64,000 nt of DNA from an uncultured Chloroflexales bacterium (GCA_937902315.1 CALGUG010000018.1:1-64000); one strand, 5' to 3'. Counted from the first letter of the stretch, positions 26,609 to 36,139 are shown. Numbers and translations: made by a program. The notes: a model not told the origin generated them from the letters alone.

Positions 26609-28114
26609 ATGCCTTTTTCTCGTGCAAGTGGTATCTTACTGCACCCAACTTCGCTACCTAGCCAGTATGGAATCGGCGACTTCGGGCCCGCCGCCTATCA
26701 TTTTATTGACTGGTTGAGCGCCGCCAAACAGCACCTCTGGCAGGTGCTGCCGCTCGGCCCGACCGGTTATGGCGATTCGCCCTATCAGTGCTTCTCGGCC
26801 TTCGCTGGCAATCCACTGCTGATCAGTCCCGAGTTCCTAGCGCAAGACGGCCTGTTAGACCAAACGGCCCTCGAATCGCTGCGCACTCCCTTTGGGCCAG
26901 TCGACTATGGACGCATCATCCCTGCCAAGTTCGATCTGCTCTACCGAGCCTATCAAGCTTGGAAGCAGCAAACAGAGAGCGACGACTACCGCGCCTTCGT
27001 CGAAAGCGAGCGACGCTGGCTCGAAGATTACGCCCTCTTTATGGCGCTGAAGAACCACTTCGGCGGGGCATCCTGGCCGAACTGGCCCAGCGAACTTGCC
27101 CTGCGCAACCCCGAGGCGATCGAGCGCGCCAAACAAGAACACGCCGACGCGATCGGCTACTACAGCTTCTTGCAGTATCAATTCGCCAAACAGTGGCAAG
27201 CCCTGCGCACCTACGCCCACCAGCGCAAGATCAACATCATCGGCGATATCCCGATCTTTGTGGCCTACGATAGCGCCGATGTCTGGGCACAGCCCGCGAT
27301 CTTCGATCTCAAAGCAGACGGCACACCCAACGCCGTGGCTGGCGTGCCGCCCGACTACTTCAGCGCCACCGGCCAGCTCTGGGGCAACCCGCTCTATCGC
27401 TGGGATGTCTTAGCGCAGCGCGGCTTCGACTGGTGGATCGACCGCGTCGCCTCGACCCTCAAACTGGTCGATATCGCCCGTATCGATCACTTCCGAGGCT
27501 TCGCAGCCTACTGGGCCGTGCCAAGCGGCGAAAGCACCGCCATCAACGGCCAATGGGTGCCAGCGCCCGGCTTCGAGCTATTCGAGGCCCTGCGGGCGGC
27601 CTTGGGCGATCTGCCGATCATCGCCGAGGATCTGGGTCTGATCACCGACGACGTTTATCAATTGCGCGACCACTTTGGGCTGCCCGGCATGCGAGTGCTG
27701 CAGTTCGCCTTCGCCGACGAATCGGCCACCAACTTCTTGCCCCACAACTACACGCCCAACAGCGTGGCTTACCCGGGCACCCACGACAACGACACCGTCG
27801 TAGGTTGGTTCCAAAAAGCCAGCCCTGAAGAGCGTAATCGTGCTCTGCGCTACACCGGTACCGACGGCAGCGCCATTCACTGGGACTTCATTCGCTGGCT
27901 CTTCGCCTCGGTCGCCAACAGCGTGATCGTTCCGCTGCAAGATGTGCTCGGGCTAGGCGACGAAGCGCGTATGAATATGCCAAGTACCACGGGCGGCAAC
28001 TGGAGCTGGCGTTACCAGCCGAGCGATCTCACGCCCGAGCTGGCCGCGCGTCTGGCCGAGCTATCCTACACCTACGAACGCACGCCGCGCACTTCGAGCG
28101 CTCCAAGCGCCTAA
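26609..28114 (+). CDS. malQ: 4-alpha-glucanotransferase (amylomaltase, GH77)
   Basis: This 501-residue enzyme starts at the ATG at 26609 behind CAGGGAAAG. GH77 motifs are all present: SLPSQYGIGDFG, LPLGPTGYGDSPYQ, RIDHFRGF with nucleophile Asp293, IIAEDLG with acid/base Glu340, and GTHDND with Asp393. It transfers maltosyl or longer units between alpha-1,4-glucans in the cytosol, in glycogen or maltodextrin metabolism. No other glycogen genes are adjacent. The length is typical, and a strong terminator follows. Confidence 0.95.
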   Translation: MPFSRASGILLHPTSLPSQYGIGDFGPAAYHFIDWLSAAKQHLWQVLPLGPTGYGDSPYQCFSAFAGNPLLISPEFLAQDGLLDQTALESLRTPFGPVDYGRIIPAKFDLLYRAYQAWKQQTESDDYRAFVESERRWLEDYALFMALKNHFGGASWPNWPSELALRNPEAIERAKQEHADAIGYYSFLQYQFAKQWQALRTYAHQRKINIIGDIPIFVAYDSADVWAQPAIFDLKADGTPNAVAGVPPDYFSATGQLWGNPLYRWDVLAQRGFDWWIDRVASTLKLVDIARIDHFRGFAAYWAVPSGESTAINGQWVPAPGFELFEALRAALGDLPIIAEDLGLITDDVYQLRDHFGLPGMRVLQFAFADESATNFLPHNYTPNSVAYPGTHDNDTVVGWFQKASPEERNRALRYTGTDGSAIHWDFIRWLFASVANSVIVPLQDVLGLGDEARMNMPSTTGGNWSWRYQPSDLTPELAARLAELSYTYERTPRTSSAPSA

Positions 28115-28140
28115 CGATACGCCTTCACTCGAACTACGCT

Positions 28141-28174
28141 GGACTGTTGCAGCTAACTGCAACAGTCCATTTTA
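28141..28174 (+). terminator. Intrinsic terminator of malQ
   Basis: A perfect 12-bp stem GGACTGTTGCAG / CTGCAACAGTCC with the loop CTAA is followed by ATTTTAT. Confidence 0.92.
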
Positions 28175-28249
28175 TGCGCTCTTGCAGCGCTCATAGCCCG
28201 CTGGTTGGGGTATAAGCTTTCAGCTACAGAGCGCCATATAACTTTGGCG

Positions 28250-28562
28250 GATAGGCTTCTAGCCGCCATTCGGCTTGTAGCGCGTCCGCCTCCGGCTACT
28301 AAACAGGGCTAGCTGGCCCTCTCCCCCCGGCCCCCTCTCCCGCACTGCGGGCGAGGGGCTGAATGCACCCCGTTCTGTGCTCTCAAGGATACTCCCGCGA
28401 TGGTATGCGAACGATCGCTGTGGTTCAACAAGCGGTTCCTGAGCTTGCCGAAGGGTACGGCACAATCGCAACTTTCGCATTCCACAGCTCTGAGCCGATC
28501 ACTCAACTATCTCAAACTGCTCTCTAAAAGTCTCAGTGTCTCAGTGTCTCGCGTGGTGAATA
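28250..28562 (+). repeat. Composite spacer: A-type core, CCCCTCTCCCGC element and CTCAGTGTCTC element
   Basis: The A core (CATTCGGCTTGTAGCGCGTC, then GCCTCCGGCTAC) is at 28265-28300. The GC-rich CCCCGGCCCCCTCTCCCGCA element with its inverted half is at 28325-28360. GGTTCAACAAGCGGTTCCTG is at 28421, and CTCAGTGTCTCAGTGTCTCG is at 28532. The module order is shared with 18955-19240 and 62329-62832. Confidence 0.75.
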
Positions 28563-28564
28563 AA

Positions 28565-28617
28565 CATCCCTCATTTGGCCTCTGGCAAGACATTTCTTTA
28601 AACAGATTTCGTATAAT
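28565..28617 (+). repeat. Internally deleted B-type TIR element
   Basis: ATTTGGCCTCTGGCAAGAC followed by TTTAAACAGATTTCGTATAA matches the beginning of the interior and the right terminus of the element at 35859-35982. About 70 bp in between are missing. Its end supplies TATAAT 45 bp before the hydrolase start. Confidence 0.6.
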
Positions 28618-28662
28618 ATGATGCAGAATGTAGCTCAACTTACACAACAAGGGAAGGAACAT

Positions 28663-29484
28663 ATGATCGATCTCTCGAATTGCCAAGCTGAGGTAGCAGC
28701 CCAACGCGCCTACCTCGAGGTGAATGGCACACGGCTTTCGTACCTTGTCTGGGGAGAAAAAGGTGCTCCGCTAGTGCTGCTGCATGGTATCACCAGCAGC
28801 GCCCGCACATGGTGGCGCGTTGCGCCCGCGCTGGTTGCGCTAGGCTACCAAGTCTATGCCTTCGATATGCCGGGCCACGGCGAAAGCGACGAAATCAACG
28901 ACCACCATATTCCGTTCATCGCCTCGCTGATCGCCCAAGCTATTCGGCAGCTCGGCCTTGAAAAGAGCGTCTTGATCGGCCACTCTTGGGGCGGCATCAC
29001 CGCGCTGACTCTGGCCAACAGCTCTGATGGCGAGCTGTTCAGCCGCATCGTTCTGATCGACCCGGCTGTGCGCATCGATCCAGCCAAAAGCCCCGAGACA
29101 CTGCCCACCTTCCTCGACGGCGTGGGCGAGCCGCCCGAGATCACCGAGCCGAAGGTACGTGCCAAAAACCCCGATTGGCACGACTGTGATGTGGCTTGGA
29201 AGCTAGAGGCCTTTGTGCAATGCCGCGCCGATGCGGTACGCGGCCTCTTCCTGCACAGCGGCAAGTGGGATGCTTCGGACGAATTTAGCAAGTTGAGCCA
29301 GCCCACCCTGCTCCTCGTCGCAGACGACGCCTACACCGTTATTCCCGCCGATCTGCGCCCAAAGATTCAGGCCTCGCTGCCCGCCCACGTGCAGTATCTC
29401 GCTATTCCCAATACAACTCACAATATGTTTCGCGGCAACGGCTACCAGCCGACCGTCGACGCGATTCGCAGCTGGCTAAGCTAG
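28663..29484 (+). CDS. Alpha/beta hydrolase
   Basis: This 273-residue protein starts at the ATG at 28663, behind AAGGGAAGGAACAT; an earlier in-frame ATG at 28618 has no ribosome site. It has the oxyanion strand VLLHGITSSARTWW, the nucleophile elbow GHSWGG (Ser108) and a C-terminal TTHNMFRGNG that provides the catalytic His. Esterase, lipase or C-C hydrolase activities are all possible, and the substrate cannot be told. Monocistronic. Confidence 0.82.
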   Translation: MIDLSNCQAEVAAQRAYLEVNGTRLSYLVWGEKGAPLVLLHGITSSARTWWRVAPALVALGYQVYAFDMPGHGESDEINDHHIPFIASLIAQAIRQLGLEKSVLIGHSWGGITALTLANSSDGELFSRIVLIDPAVRIDPAKSPETLPTFLDGVGEPPEITEPKVRAKNPDWHDCDVAWKLEAFVQCRADAVRGLFLHSGKWDASDEFSKLSQPTLLLVADDAYTVIPADLRPKIQASLPAHVQYLAIPNTTHNMFRGNGYQPTVDAIRSWLS

Positions 29485-29549
29485 CATAGCAAGATAACTA
29501 TGTTGTGAGCATTGTGCGCTGAGCGGATTTGCTACGAAATACAGCGTGT

Positions 29550-29593
29550 GACCTGCTCGGTGCGTGCACCGAGCAGGTCGCTGCGAAGGCAGC
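29550..29593 (+). repeat. Double hairpin element (copy 1)
   Basis: A perfect 14-bp inverted repeat GACCTGCTCGGTGC / GCACCGAGCAGGTC (29550-29579) is followed directly by GCTGC-GAAG-GCAGC (29580-29593). A second copy with compensating changes is at 36080-36122. Confidence 0.75.
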
Positions 29594-29604
29594 GAAAACG
29601 CTGA

Positions 29605-29695
29605 AAGGCTTGAATGGAAGGTCAGGCTGTTTGTAGCCGCAGGCGGACGCGGTCAGGAATGAATGGAAGGTACATACTTCAGCGCTAGAGCGCTG
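29605..29695 (-). repeat. A-type TIR element core, inverted
   Basis: It contains TTGAATGGAAGG, GTAGCCGCAGGCGGACGCGG and GAATGAATGGAAGG. It lies downstream of the double hairpin, as at 36140. Confidence 0.75.
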
Positions 29696-29732
29696 CAGTT
29701 AGGTAACAGAAGAGCAAGCCGCTTATCTTGGA

Positions 29733-31202
29733 TTACAAGAGGGCGCTGAGCAAGCGGCAGGTGTTATCGACAAACTGTTGAAAGCGCGATCGCTGCAACC
29801 ACTCTTCGAGCTGCAACTCGTCTGAACGAGCGAAATAGCTCTGCTCAATACGCCGTTGGGCTGCCACAACCTCGCAGTTGTAAGAGAGCAAAACGATCTC
29901 GAGGTTGAGGCGGAACGAGCGCACATCGAAGTTGCTCGAACCGACCACTGAGATATCGTCATCGATGCTTAAATGCTTGGCGTGAATAAAGGTCGGCCCG
30001 CGCACCTGATGGATATGAACACCACTCTCGAGCAGTTCTTCGTAGTAGGAGCGCTGAGCGTGGCTTACTAAAAACTGGTCGCCTTGGGCCGAAACGATCA
30101 CATGCACCTCGACCCCACGCATGGCTGCGTTCTCGAGAGCGTGCAACAGCGAGGCGTCGGGAATGAAATAAGGCGTGGTTAGCACGGCATAGCGCTGCGC
30201 CGTATAGAGCAGCGATGCAAACAGAGCCGGAATATTGTCGGTATCGTAGGCGGGGCCACTGGGCAGCACTTGGCAGGCGACATGGCCTTCTAGGCTTATG
30301 CCATTGGGTTCTGCCTCTTCGGAAGAGACGCGGATGTCTGTCTCCGAATACCAGTCGGCCAAAAAGACCATATTGAGCTGCACCACCACCGGGCCGCAAA
30401 CGCGCACCACCAGCTCTTCGTAGATCACATCTGGCTTGTATTGGGGATCGGTCAAATTTTGCGAACCGGTGTAGCCAACGACGCCATCGATTACAGCGAT
30501 CTTGCGATGGTTGCGCAGGTCTGGGCGGCGGCGCTGTGTCCCAAGCAGCTTCAGAGGCAAAACACGGTGTACCTCCACCCCGGCAGCCTCAAGACGCTGA
30601 TGCAGCTTGCCAACATAGCTCAGATTGCCAAGCGCATCGTACAAAACACGGCAGACAACCCCGCGATTGGCAGCGCGCACCAAGGCGGCTTCGACTTTTC
30701 GCCCATTGTCATCATCAGCAAAGATGTAATACAATAGGTGTACGTACTTCTCGGCAGCGTCGATGTCGGCGATGATCCGATCGATGGTGGCGGTGTAATC
30801 TGAGAGCAACTCAAGCTGGTTTGCGCCGAAGACGGGCAAGCCACCCAAACGCTCTACTAAACGGGCGATGGGCAGCTGACGCTCATCTAAATGGTGGGCG
30901 AAAGCGGGCGCATACTCCGGATCCTTCGCCCTTTCTTCTACTCGCTCGGCCACAAAGTTATTGATTTCGCGTTGAAGCTGACGCCGCTCGAGCGGTAATT
31001 TGGGGTTTCCGATCAAGCCGAAAAAGATCGCGCCCAAATACGGGAAGAAGAAGCTAAACAGCAACCAGCCGGTCGCAGATTCAGGGTCACGCTTATGCGG
31101 AACGATGTAGAGCATGACGATGCAGATCACCCAGCCGCCAATTTGAAACAGGGCGATCAAAACGATCAGCCAGGTTGGAGCGTCAAAAGTGTCCTTGATC
31201 AT
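29733..31202 (-). CDS. cls: Cardiolipin synthase (phospholipase D family)
   Basis: This 489-residue membrane protein has two N-terminal TM helices (about 11-33 and 45-65, the PLDc_N region) and two HKD motifs: NHRKIAVIDG (H232, K234, D239) and IHAKHLSIDD (H407, K409, D414). The length and layout are those of bacterial ClsA. It condenses two phosphatidylglycerols to cardiolipin and glycerol at the cytoplasmic membrane. Both active-site halves are intact. The gene stands alone, divergent from the large membrane protein. Confidence 0.93.
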   Translation of the reverse strand: MIKDTFDAPTWLIVLIALFQIGGWVICIVMLYIVPHKRDPESATGWLLFSFFFPYLGAIFFGLIGNPKLPLERRQLQREINNFVAERVEERAKDPEYAPAFAHHLDERQLPIARLVERLGGLPVFGANQLELLSDYTATIDRIIADIDAAEKYVHLLYYIFADDDNGRKVEAALVRAANRGVVCRVLYDALGNLSYVGKLHQRLEAAGVEVHRVLPLKLLGTQRRRPDLRNHRKIAVIDGVVGYTGSQNLTDPQYKPDVIYEELVVRVCGPVVVQLNMVFLADWYSETDIRVSSEEAEPNGISLEGHVACQVLPSGPAYDTDNIPALFASLLYTAQRYAVLTTPYFIPDASLLHALENAAMRGVEVHVIVSAQGDQFLVSHAQRSYYEELLESGVHIHQVRGPTFIHAKHLSIDDDISVVGSSNFDVRSFRLNLEIVLLSYNCEVVAAQRRIEQSYFARSDELQLEEWLQRSRFQQFVDNTCRLLSALL

Positions 31203-31629
31203 AACTGAAACTGTATTGTTCCTCGACCTATCCAGCAGGATCTAAACGAGTCTATAACGATACACGGGCCACTTCATCATCCTTACTTAACAAGTAGCAT
31301 TCCAGTAAGTCTTCTCCGCATCCGCCCCTCTCCTGCTCACTCCAGCTCTTTATAGCCTATCGAAGGCATGCTCCTTGCTTCTAGCATAGCAGCATATTCT
31401 CACCTGGCAACAAGGAAACAACGCTTGTCGTATCTCGCTTGTTTTGACAAAACCTGTAACGTTGTAGGCTTCCGAAACGTCATTCAGTGTAGACTGACAA
31501 AGTGCGTTAGCGAATTGCGACAATTTATTAGAAAAACCTATTTATAACACATATAGGTCCGCATGCCAGCAATCAGCTCTCTATAGCTGGTTTCTTTTTG
31601 TTCTCTTTATGATGGATTAGTGGATAATA
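31203..31629. other. Divergent intergenic region without recognised elements
   Basis: This is 427 bp between cls and the membrane protein gene. It holds one weak match to the A-type core (TCTCCGCATCCGCC at 31314) and AT-rich sequence near 31500-31560. I see no coding, RNA or clear promoter signal. Confidence 0.4.
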
Positions 31630-33858
31630 ATGGCTACCTCTCGAACACATGGCTTATCAGGAACATTATCGGGGCTCATCACACGATCTTTCTCTGGAAC
31701 AAGCATTACATCCAAACTCGTCGTCTTCTGGCAGAACCACGGTATCGCTCTCCTCTTTTTCTGCTTGATGAGCATGTTGCTCTCGTGGCCTACCGTTGCC
31801 CACTTCACCACAAGCATCACCAGTAGCGACGTAGACGCAAAACACAACCTTTGGCTCTTTTGGCACGTCCAACGCTTTGTCACTGGAAAAGAGGGTTTGT
31901 TCGATGCGCCGCTGCTCTATTATCCCCACGGCATCTCGCTTTTCACCCACGGCGTTGGGCCTATGACGGGGTTTTTTGCCTTGCCGTTCTGGTGGCTCGG
32001 ACCGGAAGCCGCCTATAACGGCTCCTTGATTGTGAGCCTAACGCTTACCGGCTACTTCAGCTATTTACTTGCCCGTAAGCTTGGTTTTCGACGCGCAGAG
32101 GCACTCTTTTGTGGGCTGATGCTGCTTTCAGCGCCGATGTGTCTCGGCGGTCTAACCAACCATGTCACCAAGGTCTTTTTAGGCGCTCAACCATTGCTGC
32201 TGCTCGTACTGCACAATATGCTCGACCTCAAGCGCTCGCACTGGTGGGGCGTTGCAACCGGCGCTGCGCTCTTAGTTGTTTGGCTGCACAACGGCTATCA
32301 ATTCGTCTTCAGTTCGTTCGCCGTCCTATTCTTCTGGCTGGCCGCGTTCATTCTCGCCCAGCGAGGAGAGCGCTTCGAATACTTTAAGCGGGCCATAATT
32401 TTTGCTATCAGTTGTGCGATCTTCGTGCTGCCGATACTGATTCAGGTTCAGATCGCCTCCAATAACCCCGCTATCAATGTTGATGCCAGCGTCGATTCGC
32501 GCTTGCGCCCCGACCTCGTTCAATACCTACTTCCCGTGCACCACAGTCTTCTGTTCGGCGACTGGACGCTCTCGATCCTAGAACCGCTCGGCAACAAGGT
32601 CACGATCAACCTCGAGACCGCTGTATCGCTTTCGCTCGCGGGCATCGCTCTATCGCTAGTGGCGCTGTTCGCCGCAAAAGGCCCTAGCCGCCGCTGGGTG
32701 CTCTTCACGCTGATCTGCGTTATTATCTCGCTAGGGCCAAGCCTGCAAGTCTATGGCATTAGCAAGTTTGGCGAAGCGAAATCGGAGATTCTGCTGCCCT
32801 ATAGCTTTATCAACCAGCTGCCCGGGCTCGAGTTTATGCGTGCGCCGGGTCGTTGGATGATGATGGGCTTTGTGGCCTTCGCGGTCGCAACCACCTTCGG
32901 CTTGGGCGCTCTGACTCAACGCTTTCCGCGCCAGCGTATGCTGATCATCGGGTTCGCCAGCGCGCTGGTTTTGATCGAAGTCTGGCCGCAACCCTTCCCA
33001 CAAGAAGTCTTGCCCAAAGCACCGCCCTTCTACCAACAGATCGCTAAGGATACCGAGACCTACGGCGTGTTCGATCTGCCGGTCAAAGAGAGCAAGGGGC
33101 TTTCATACAACGGCTGGTCCTACTTCTACACCTCGTCGATCCATCAAGTGCTCCAGATCACGCATGGCAAGGGCATTGTCGCGGGCTATATCTCTCGCAC
33201 CTATTCGCGCCACCCGCTCTTCAACGAGCTCTTCAATCTCCGTTCGCCTACGATCTATATCGACGGCGAAGAAGCGCGCTACAAGACCTTTCAACACGAT
33301 TTAGCCGCGCAAAACTATCGCTATGTGGTACTCCATAAAAACTTGTTCGGAGAGGGCAGAGGCGAAGAGGGCTACCAAAGCGCCAAAGAGTTCACCGAGC
33401 GTGTCTTCGGCGACACACAGCCCTACTACGAAGACGAGGCCACCACGGTCTACAAAGTCGAACCCGATCCAAACAGCGTTCAACTTCATCTGGGCACAAA
33501 CTGGCGCTCGGCCGAAAACGATTGGCGCTGGGCCGCTTCGCCCGCTACGCTGCTAGTAAACGCTCCTACAGCGCAAGAAGTGGTTCTAGAGATCGTCCCG
33601 GCTCACCTCCACGATCCGAGCACGGCCAATCAATTGGGCGAAATCGGGCGGCTCAATATCCAAGTCGGTGACTTCCAGACCAGTCTCGATGTACACATCG
33701 ATCTGCCGAGCGAAGTACGCATCCCGCTCTCGGGTGGCGAGCAGACCATTACGCTCAGTTTAGAAGCGGGGAATTTCACCCCCGAAGGTGCCGATCTCTC
33801 CGAGATTCCCGCTCTTAGCTTCGCGGTGCGCTCGATCAACTTAAAAACACAACCCTAA
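31630..33858 (+). CDS. Large polytopic membrane protein with extracytoplasmic C-terminal domain (GT-C-like)
   Basis: In this 742-residue protein, residues about 35-480 hold 10-12 hydrophobic segments, and residues about 500-742 are a soluble beta-rich domain. The first extracytoplasmic loop has SSDVDAKHNLWLFWH followed by PLLYYPHG. An acidic pair in this position plus YPHG is common in GT-C polyprenyl-phosphate-sugar glycosyltransferases of the GT39/YfhO type. The middle carries PGLEFMRAPGRWM, also frequent in that group. It probably glycosylates exported polymers or proteins using a lipid-linked sugar; that is inference. No partner gene is adjacent. Confidence 0.65.
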   Translation: MATSRTHGLSGTLSGLITRSFSGTSITSKLVVFWQNHGIALLFFCLMSMLLSWPTVAHFTTSITSSDVDAKHNLWLFWHVQRFVTGKEGLFDAPLLYYPHGISLFTHGVGPMTGFFALPFWWLGPEAAYNGSLIVSLTLTGYFSYLLARKLGFRRAEALFCGLMLLSAPMCLGGLTNHVTKVFLGAQPLLLLVLHNMLDLKRSHWWGVATGAALLVVWLHNGYQFVFSSFAVLFFWLAAFILAQRGERFEYFKRAIIFAISCAIFVLPILIQVQIASNNPAINVDASVDSRLRPDLVQYLLPVHHSLLFGDWTLSILEPLGNKVTINLETAVSLSLAGIALSLVALFAAKGPSRRWVLFTLICVIISLGPSLQVYGISKFGEAKSEILLPYSFINQLPGLEFMRAPGRWMMMGFVAFAVATTFGLGALTQRFPRQRMLIIGFASALVLIEVWPQPFPQEVLPKAPPFYQQIAKDTETYGVFDLPVKESKGLSYNGWSYFYTSSIHQVLQITHGKGIVAGYISRTYSRHPLFNELFNLRSPTIYIDGEEARYKTFQHDLAAQNYRYVVLHKNLFGEGRGEEGYQSAKEFTERVFGDTQPYYEDEATTVYKVEPDPNSVQLHLGTNWRSAENDWRWAASPATLLVNAPTAQEVVLEIVPAHLHDPSTANQLGEIGRLNIQVGDFQTSLDVHIDLPSEVRIPLSGGEQTITLSLEAGNFTPEGADLSEIPALSFAVRSINLKTQP

Positions 33859-33868
33859 GCTAACCGCC

Positions 33869-33902
33869 AAGAACCTTGTGCTTAACAGGGCACAAGGTTC
33901 TT
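33869..33902 (+). terminator. Terminator after the large membrane protein gene
   Basis: A perfect 13-bp stem AAGAACCTTGTGC / GCACAAGGTTCTT. The following T-tract is poor (GATCTCCT). Confidence 0.75.
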
Positions 33903-33921
33903 GATCTCCTGTTAGGCTCTC

Positions 33922-34043
33922 ATACCAAATCCGTTTAAAGAGCTGCATTCTCTTCGCTCAGAAAAACGAAAAGCCGGGAAAAAAAGAGACACGTTCCGCT
34001 CTGCCGAAGGCCAAAGAGATCCTAATAAACCGGATTTGGTATC
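33922..34043 (+). repeat. Complete B-type TIR element (122 bp)
   Basis: The left end ATACCAAATCCGTTTAAAG and the right end ACCGGATTTGGTAT form terminal inverted repeats. The interior carries GTTCCGCTCTGCCGAAGGCC. It is the best full-length reference copy, together with 35859-35982. Confidence 0.88.
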
Positions 34044-34106
34044 AGAAGCATTAATCTGCTATATAGCAGCAACTCGCTAGCAAGGCGGATCGATCGCCAA
34101 GATACT

Positions 34107-34134
34107 TTGCGATCACTCTCAAGAATGGTATACT
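34107..34134 (+). promoter_or_regulatory. Candidate promoter of the EmrB-like exporter
   Basis: TTGCGA (34107-34112), a 16-nt spacer and TATACT (34129-34134), 148 bp before the start codon. Confidence 0.4.
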
Positions 34135-34281
34135 GGGGCAAGCTTTATACCTTAACGAACACGCTCTCCGTCCCTAGCAACGCTTAGCGATGTTCCCCTT
34201 CCTATCCAGCCACACGCGCTCAAGCGTCGCATTATTTCACAATAGCGTTGTCTGCCGATTCGTTTCTTTCATGTCCATCAA

Positions 34282-35835
34282 ATGAAAGCGAGCAAACCTG
34301 TGTCTCGAAATCGGACGCTGCTTATCACTGCGGGCATTATGTTAAGCCTCTTCCTTGCTTCAATGGAGTCAACTGTTGTTTCAACAGCAGCGCCAACTAT
34401 CGTCAGTCAATTAGGGGGTATCGACCACTATAGTTGGATCTTCTCGGCTTTTATGTTAACCTCCACGGTTACGGTTCCCGTGTTCGGCAAGCTCTCGGAC
34501 CTGTATGGGCGGCGCAGCATCTTCGCAGGCGCCATGCTCATCTTTCTGCTCGGTTCGATTCTGTGCGGCATGGCGCGCAGTATGGAGCAACTGATCATCT
34601 TTCGGGCCATACAAGGATTGGGAGCTGGTGGTGTAGCGCCTTTGGCCTTCATTATCATCGGCGATATCTACAGCCTCGAACAGCGCGCCAAAATGCAGGG
34701 TTTCTTCTCGGGCGTCTGGGGCGTCTCATCGGTTGTGGGGCCACTGTTAGGCGGCTTCATCGTCGATAGAATGTCTTGGTCGTGGATCTTCTATATCAAC
34801 ATTGTGCCCTGCATCGTCGCCCTAGCGATCGTATGGATCGGTCTCGACAAAATCGACCTCCAGAAGCGGCGAAATACTCCGACAGTCGACTATCTCGGCG
34901 CAATCCTGTTGATGGGCAGCGTCACGATCTTACTGCTCGGCTTAATGGATCTGCAGTCGGGCACGGGCTGGGGATTGATCGCCCTCACGCTTCTGCTGTT
35001 TGTCTGGCTCTATCGTGTCGAACGACGCGCCACAGATCCTATTCTTCCCCTACAACTCTTTAAACAGCGCCTGTTTGCGGTTGGCTGTATCCATGGCATC
35101 TTGGCTGGTTGGGCTATGTTCGGCAGCGTCTCGTTTGTGCCGCTCTTTGTGCAAGGCGTTCTGGGCACAAGCGCGACCGAGGCTGGGACGGCGATTATGC
35201 CACTGATGCTCGGCTGGGTCTTTGCGAGCATTATCGGCAGCCGCCTCTTGCTGCATCTTAACTACCGTCTGTTGGCGACGCTAGGTATGACTCTGCTGGT
35301 GATCGGGACCGGCATGCTGGCTTTTACGGGCAATGGAGCCACACGCTTGATGATTCTGTTCGCTTTGGGTTTAATGGGCGTCGGTATGGGTCTCTCGATC
35401 CCGGCTTTCTTGATCGCCATTCAAACCTCGGTCGAACGCAAACAGCTAGGTACAGCCACCTCGACCATTCAGTTTTCGCGTAGCATAGGCGGAACCTTGG
35501 GTGTAAGTATTATGGGCTTGGCGCTCAACCTCGGGCTGAACGCTCAACTGCGTCAAGCTGGGGTCGATCCTAGTAGCGTATCGATCGATTCGCTTATAAC
35601 GCCCCACGAAATGGGCGTAGAACAGAGCAGCGCCGTGCTCGATCAGGCGCTCCGTAGCGCGCTCGCTGGCGGCATGCAATACGTCTTTATCATCGCATTC
35701 GCTGGAGCCTTGCTCGGGCTATTTGCCACGCTTATGGCTCCTAACGGGCGTCTCAAGCAGATCGCCGCCAATCAACAAACGTCCCATCGCGAAAACAGTC
35801 CCGAAGAGGCTATTACTCCACCGGCAACGCACTAA
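34282..35835 (+). CDS. MFS multidrug exporter, EmrB/QacA (DHA2, 14 TM) family
   Basis: This 517-residue protein has 14 predicted membrane segments. TM1 contains LFLASMESTVVSTAAPTI, the DHA2 family signature (the equivalent of LDxTIVNVALP, with Glu for Asp). The loop GKLSDLYGRRSIF and motif C in TM5 (GVWGVSSVVGPLLGG) are clear. It probably exports toxic amphiphiles by proton antiport. No regulator gene is adjacent. The start codon has only a weak ribosome site. Confidence 0.9.
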   Translation: MKASKPVSRNRTLLITAGIMLSLFLASMESTVVSTAAPTIVSQLGGIDHYSWIFSAFMLTSTVTVPVFGKLSDLYGRRSIFAGAMLIFLLGSILCGMARSMEQLIIFRAIQGLGAGGVAPLAFIIIGDIYSLEQRAKMQGFFSGVWGVSSVVGPLLGGFIVDRMSWSWIFYINIVPCIVALAIVWIGLDKIDLQKRRNTPTVDYLGAILLMGSVTILLLGLMDLQSGTGWGLIALTLLLFVWLYRVERRATDPILPLQLFKQRLFAVGCIHGILAGWAMFGSVSFVPLFVQGVLGTSATEAGTAIMPLMLGWVFASIIGSRLLLHLNYRLLATLGMTLLVIGTGMLAFTGNGATRLMILFALGLMGVGMGLSIPAFLIAIQTSVERKQLGTATSTIQFSRSIGGTLGVSIMGLALNLGLNAQLRQAGVDPSSVSIDSLITPHEMGVEQSSAVLDQALRSALAGGMQYVFIIAFAGALLGLFATLMAPNGRLKQIAANQQTSHRENSPEEAITPPATH

Positions 35836-35858
35836 ATGCGAAATCAGTCTCTTTTGCC

Positions 35859-35982
35859 ATACCAAATCCGATTGATTACTTTTTATTTGGCCTTCGGCAA
35901 AGTGGAGCGTGGCTCTTTTTTCTTTTCCCGTTTTTCGTTTTCCTGCATTGAGAGAGTGCAAGTCTTTGAACGGATTTGGTAT
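35859..35982 (+). repeat. Complete B-type TIR element (124 bp)
   Basis: Left end ATACCAAATCCGATTGATTA, interior TTTGGCCTTCGGCAAAGTGG, right end TTTGAACGGATTTGGTAT. The interior orientation is opposite to the 33922 copy. Confidence 0.88.
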
Positions 35983-36079
35983 CACTTTAAAATGTTCTCG
36001 TTTTGTCCAAAGCCACAATGCGTCCATTGGCCTTGGGCAGATTGGAGGCTTGGTCGCGGCATTGATAGGCAGCGTTCGA

Positions 36080-36122
36080 ACCTGCAAGGTGCTTGCACCT
36101 GGCAGGTCGCAGCGAAAGCTGC
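36080..36122 (+). repeat. Double hairpin element (copy 2)
   Basis: ACCTGCAAGGTGC-TT-GCACCTGGCAGGT (36080-36107) is followed by GCAGC-GAAA-GCTGC (36109-36122). Stem and tetraloop positions match copy 1 at 29550-29593, although bases differ on both strands of the stems. Confidence 0.7.
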
Positions 36123-36139
36123 GAAGCGGATCGGTTGGA

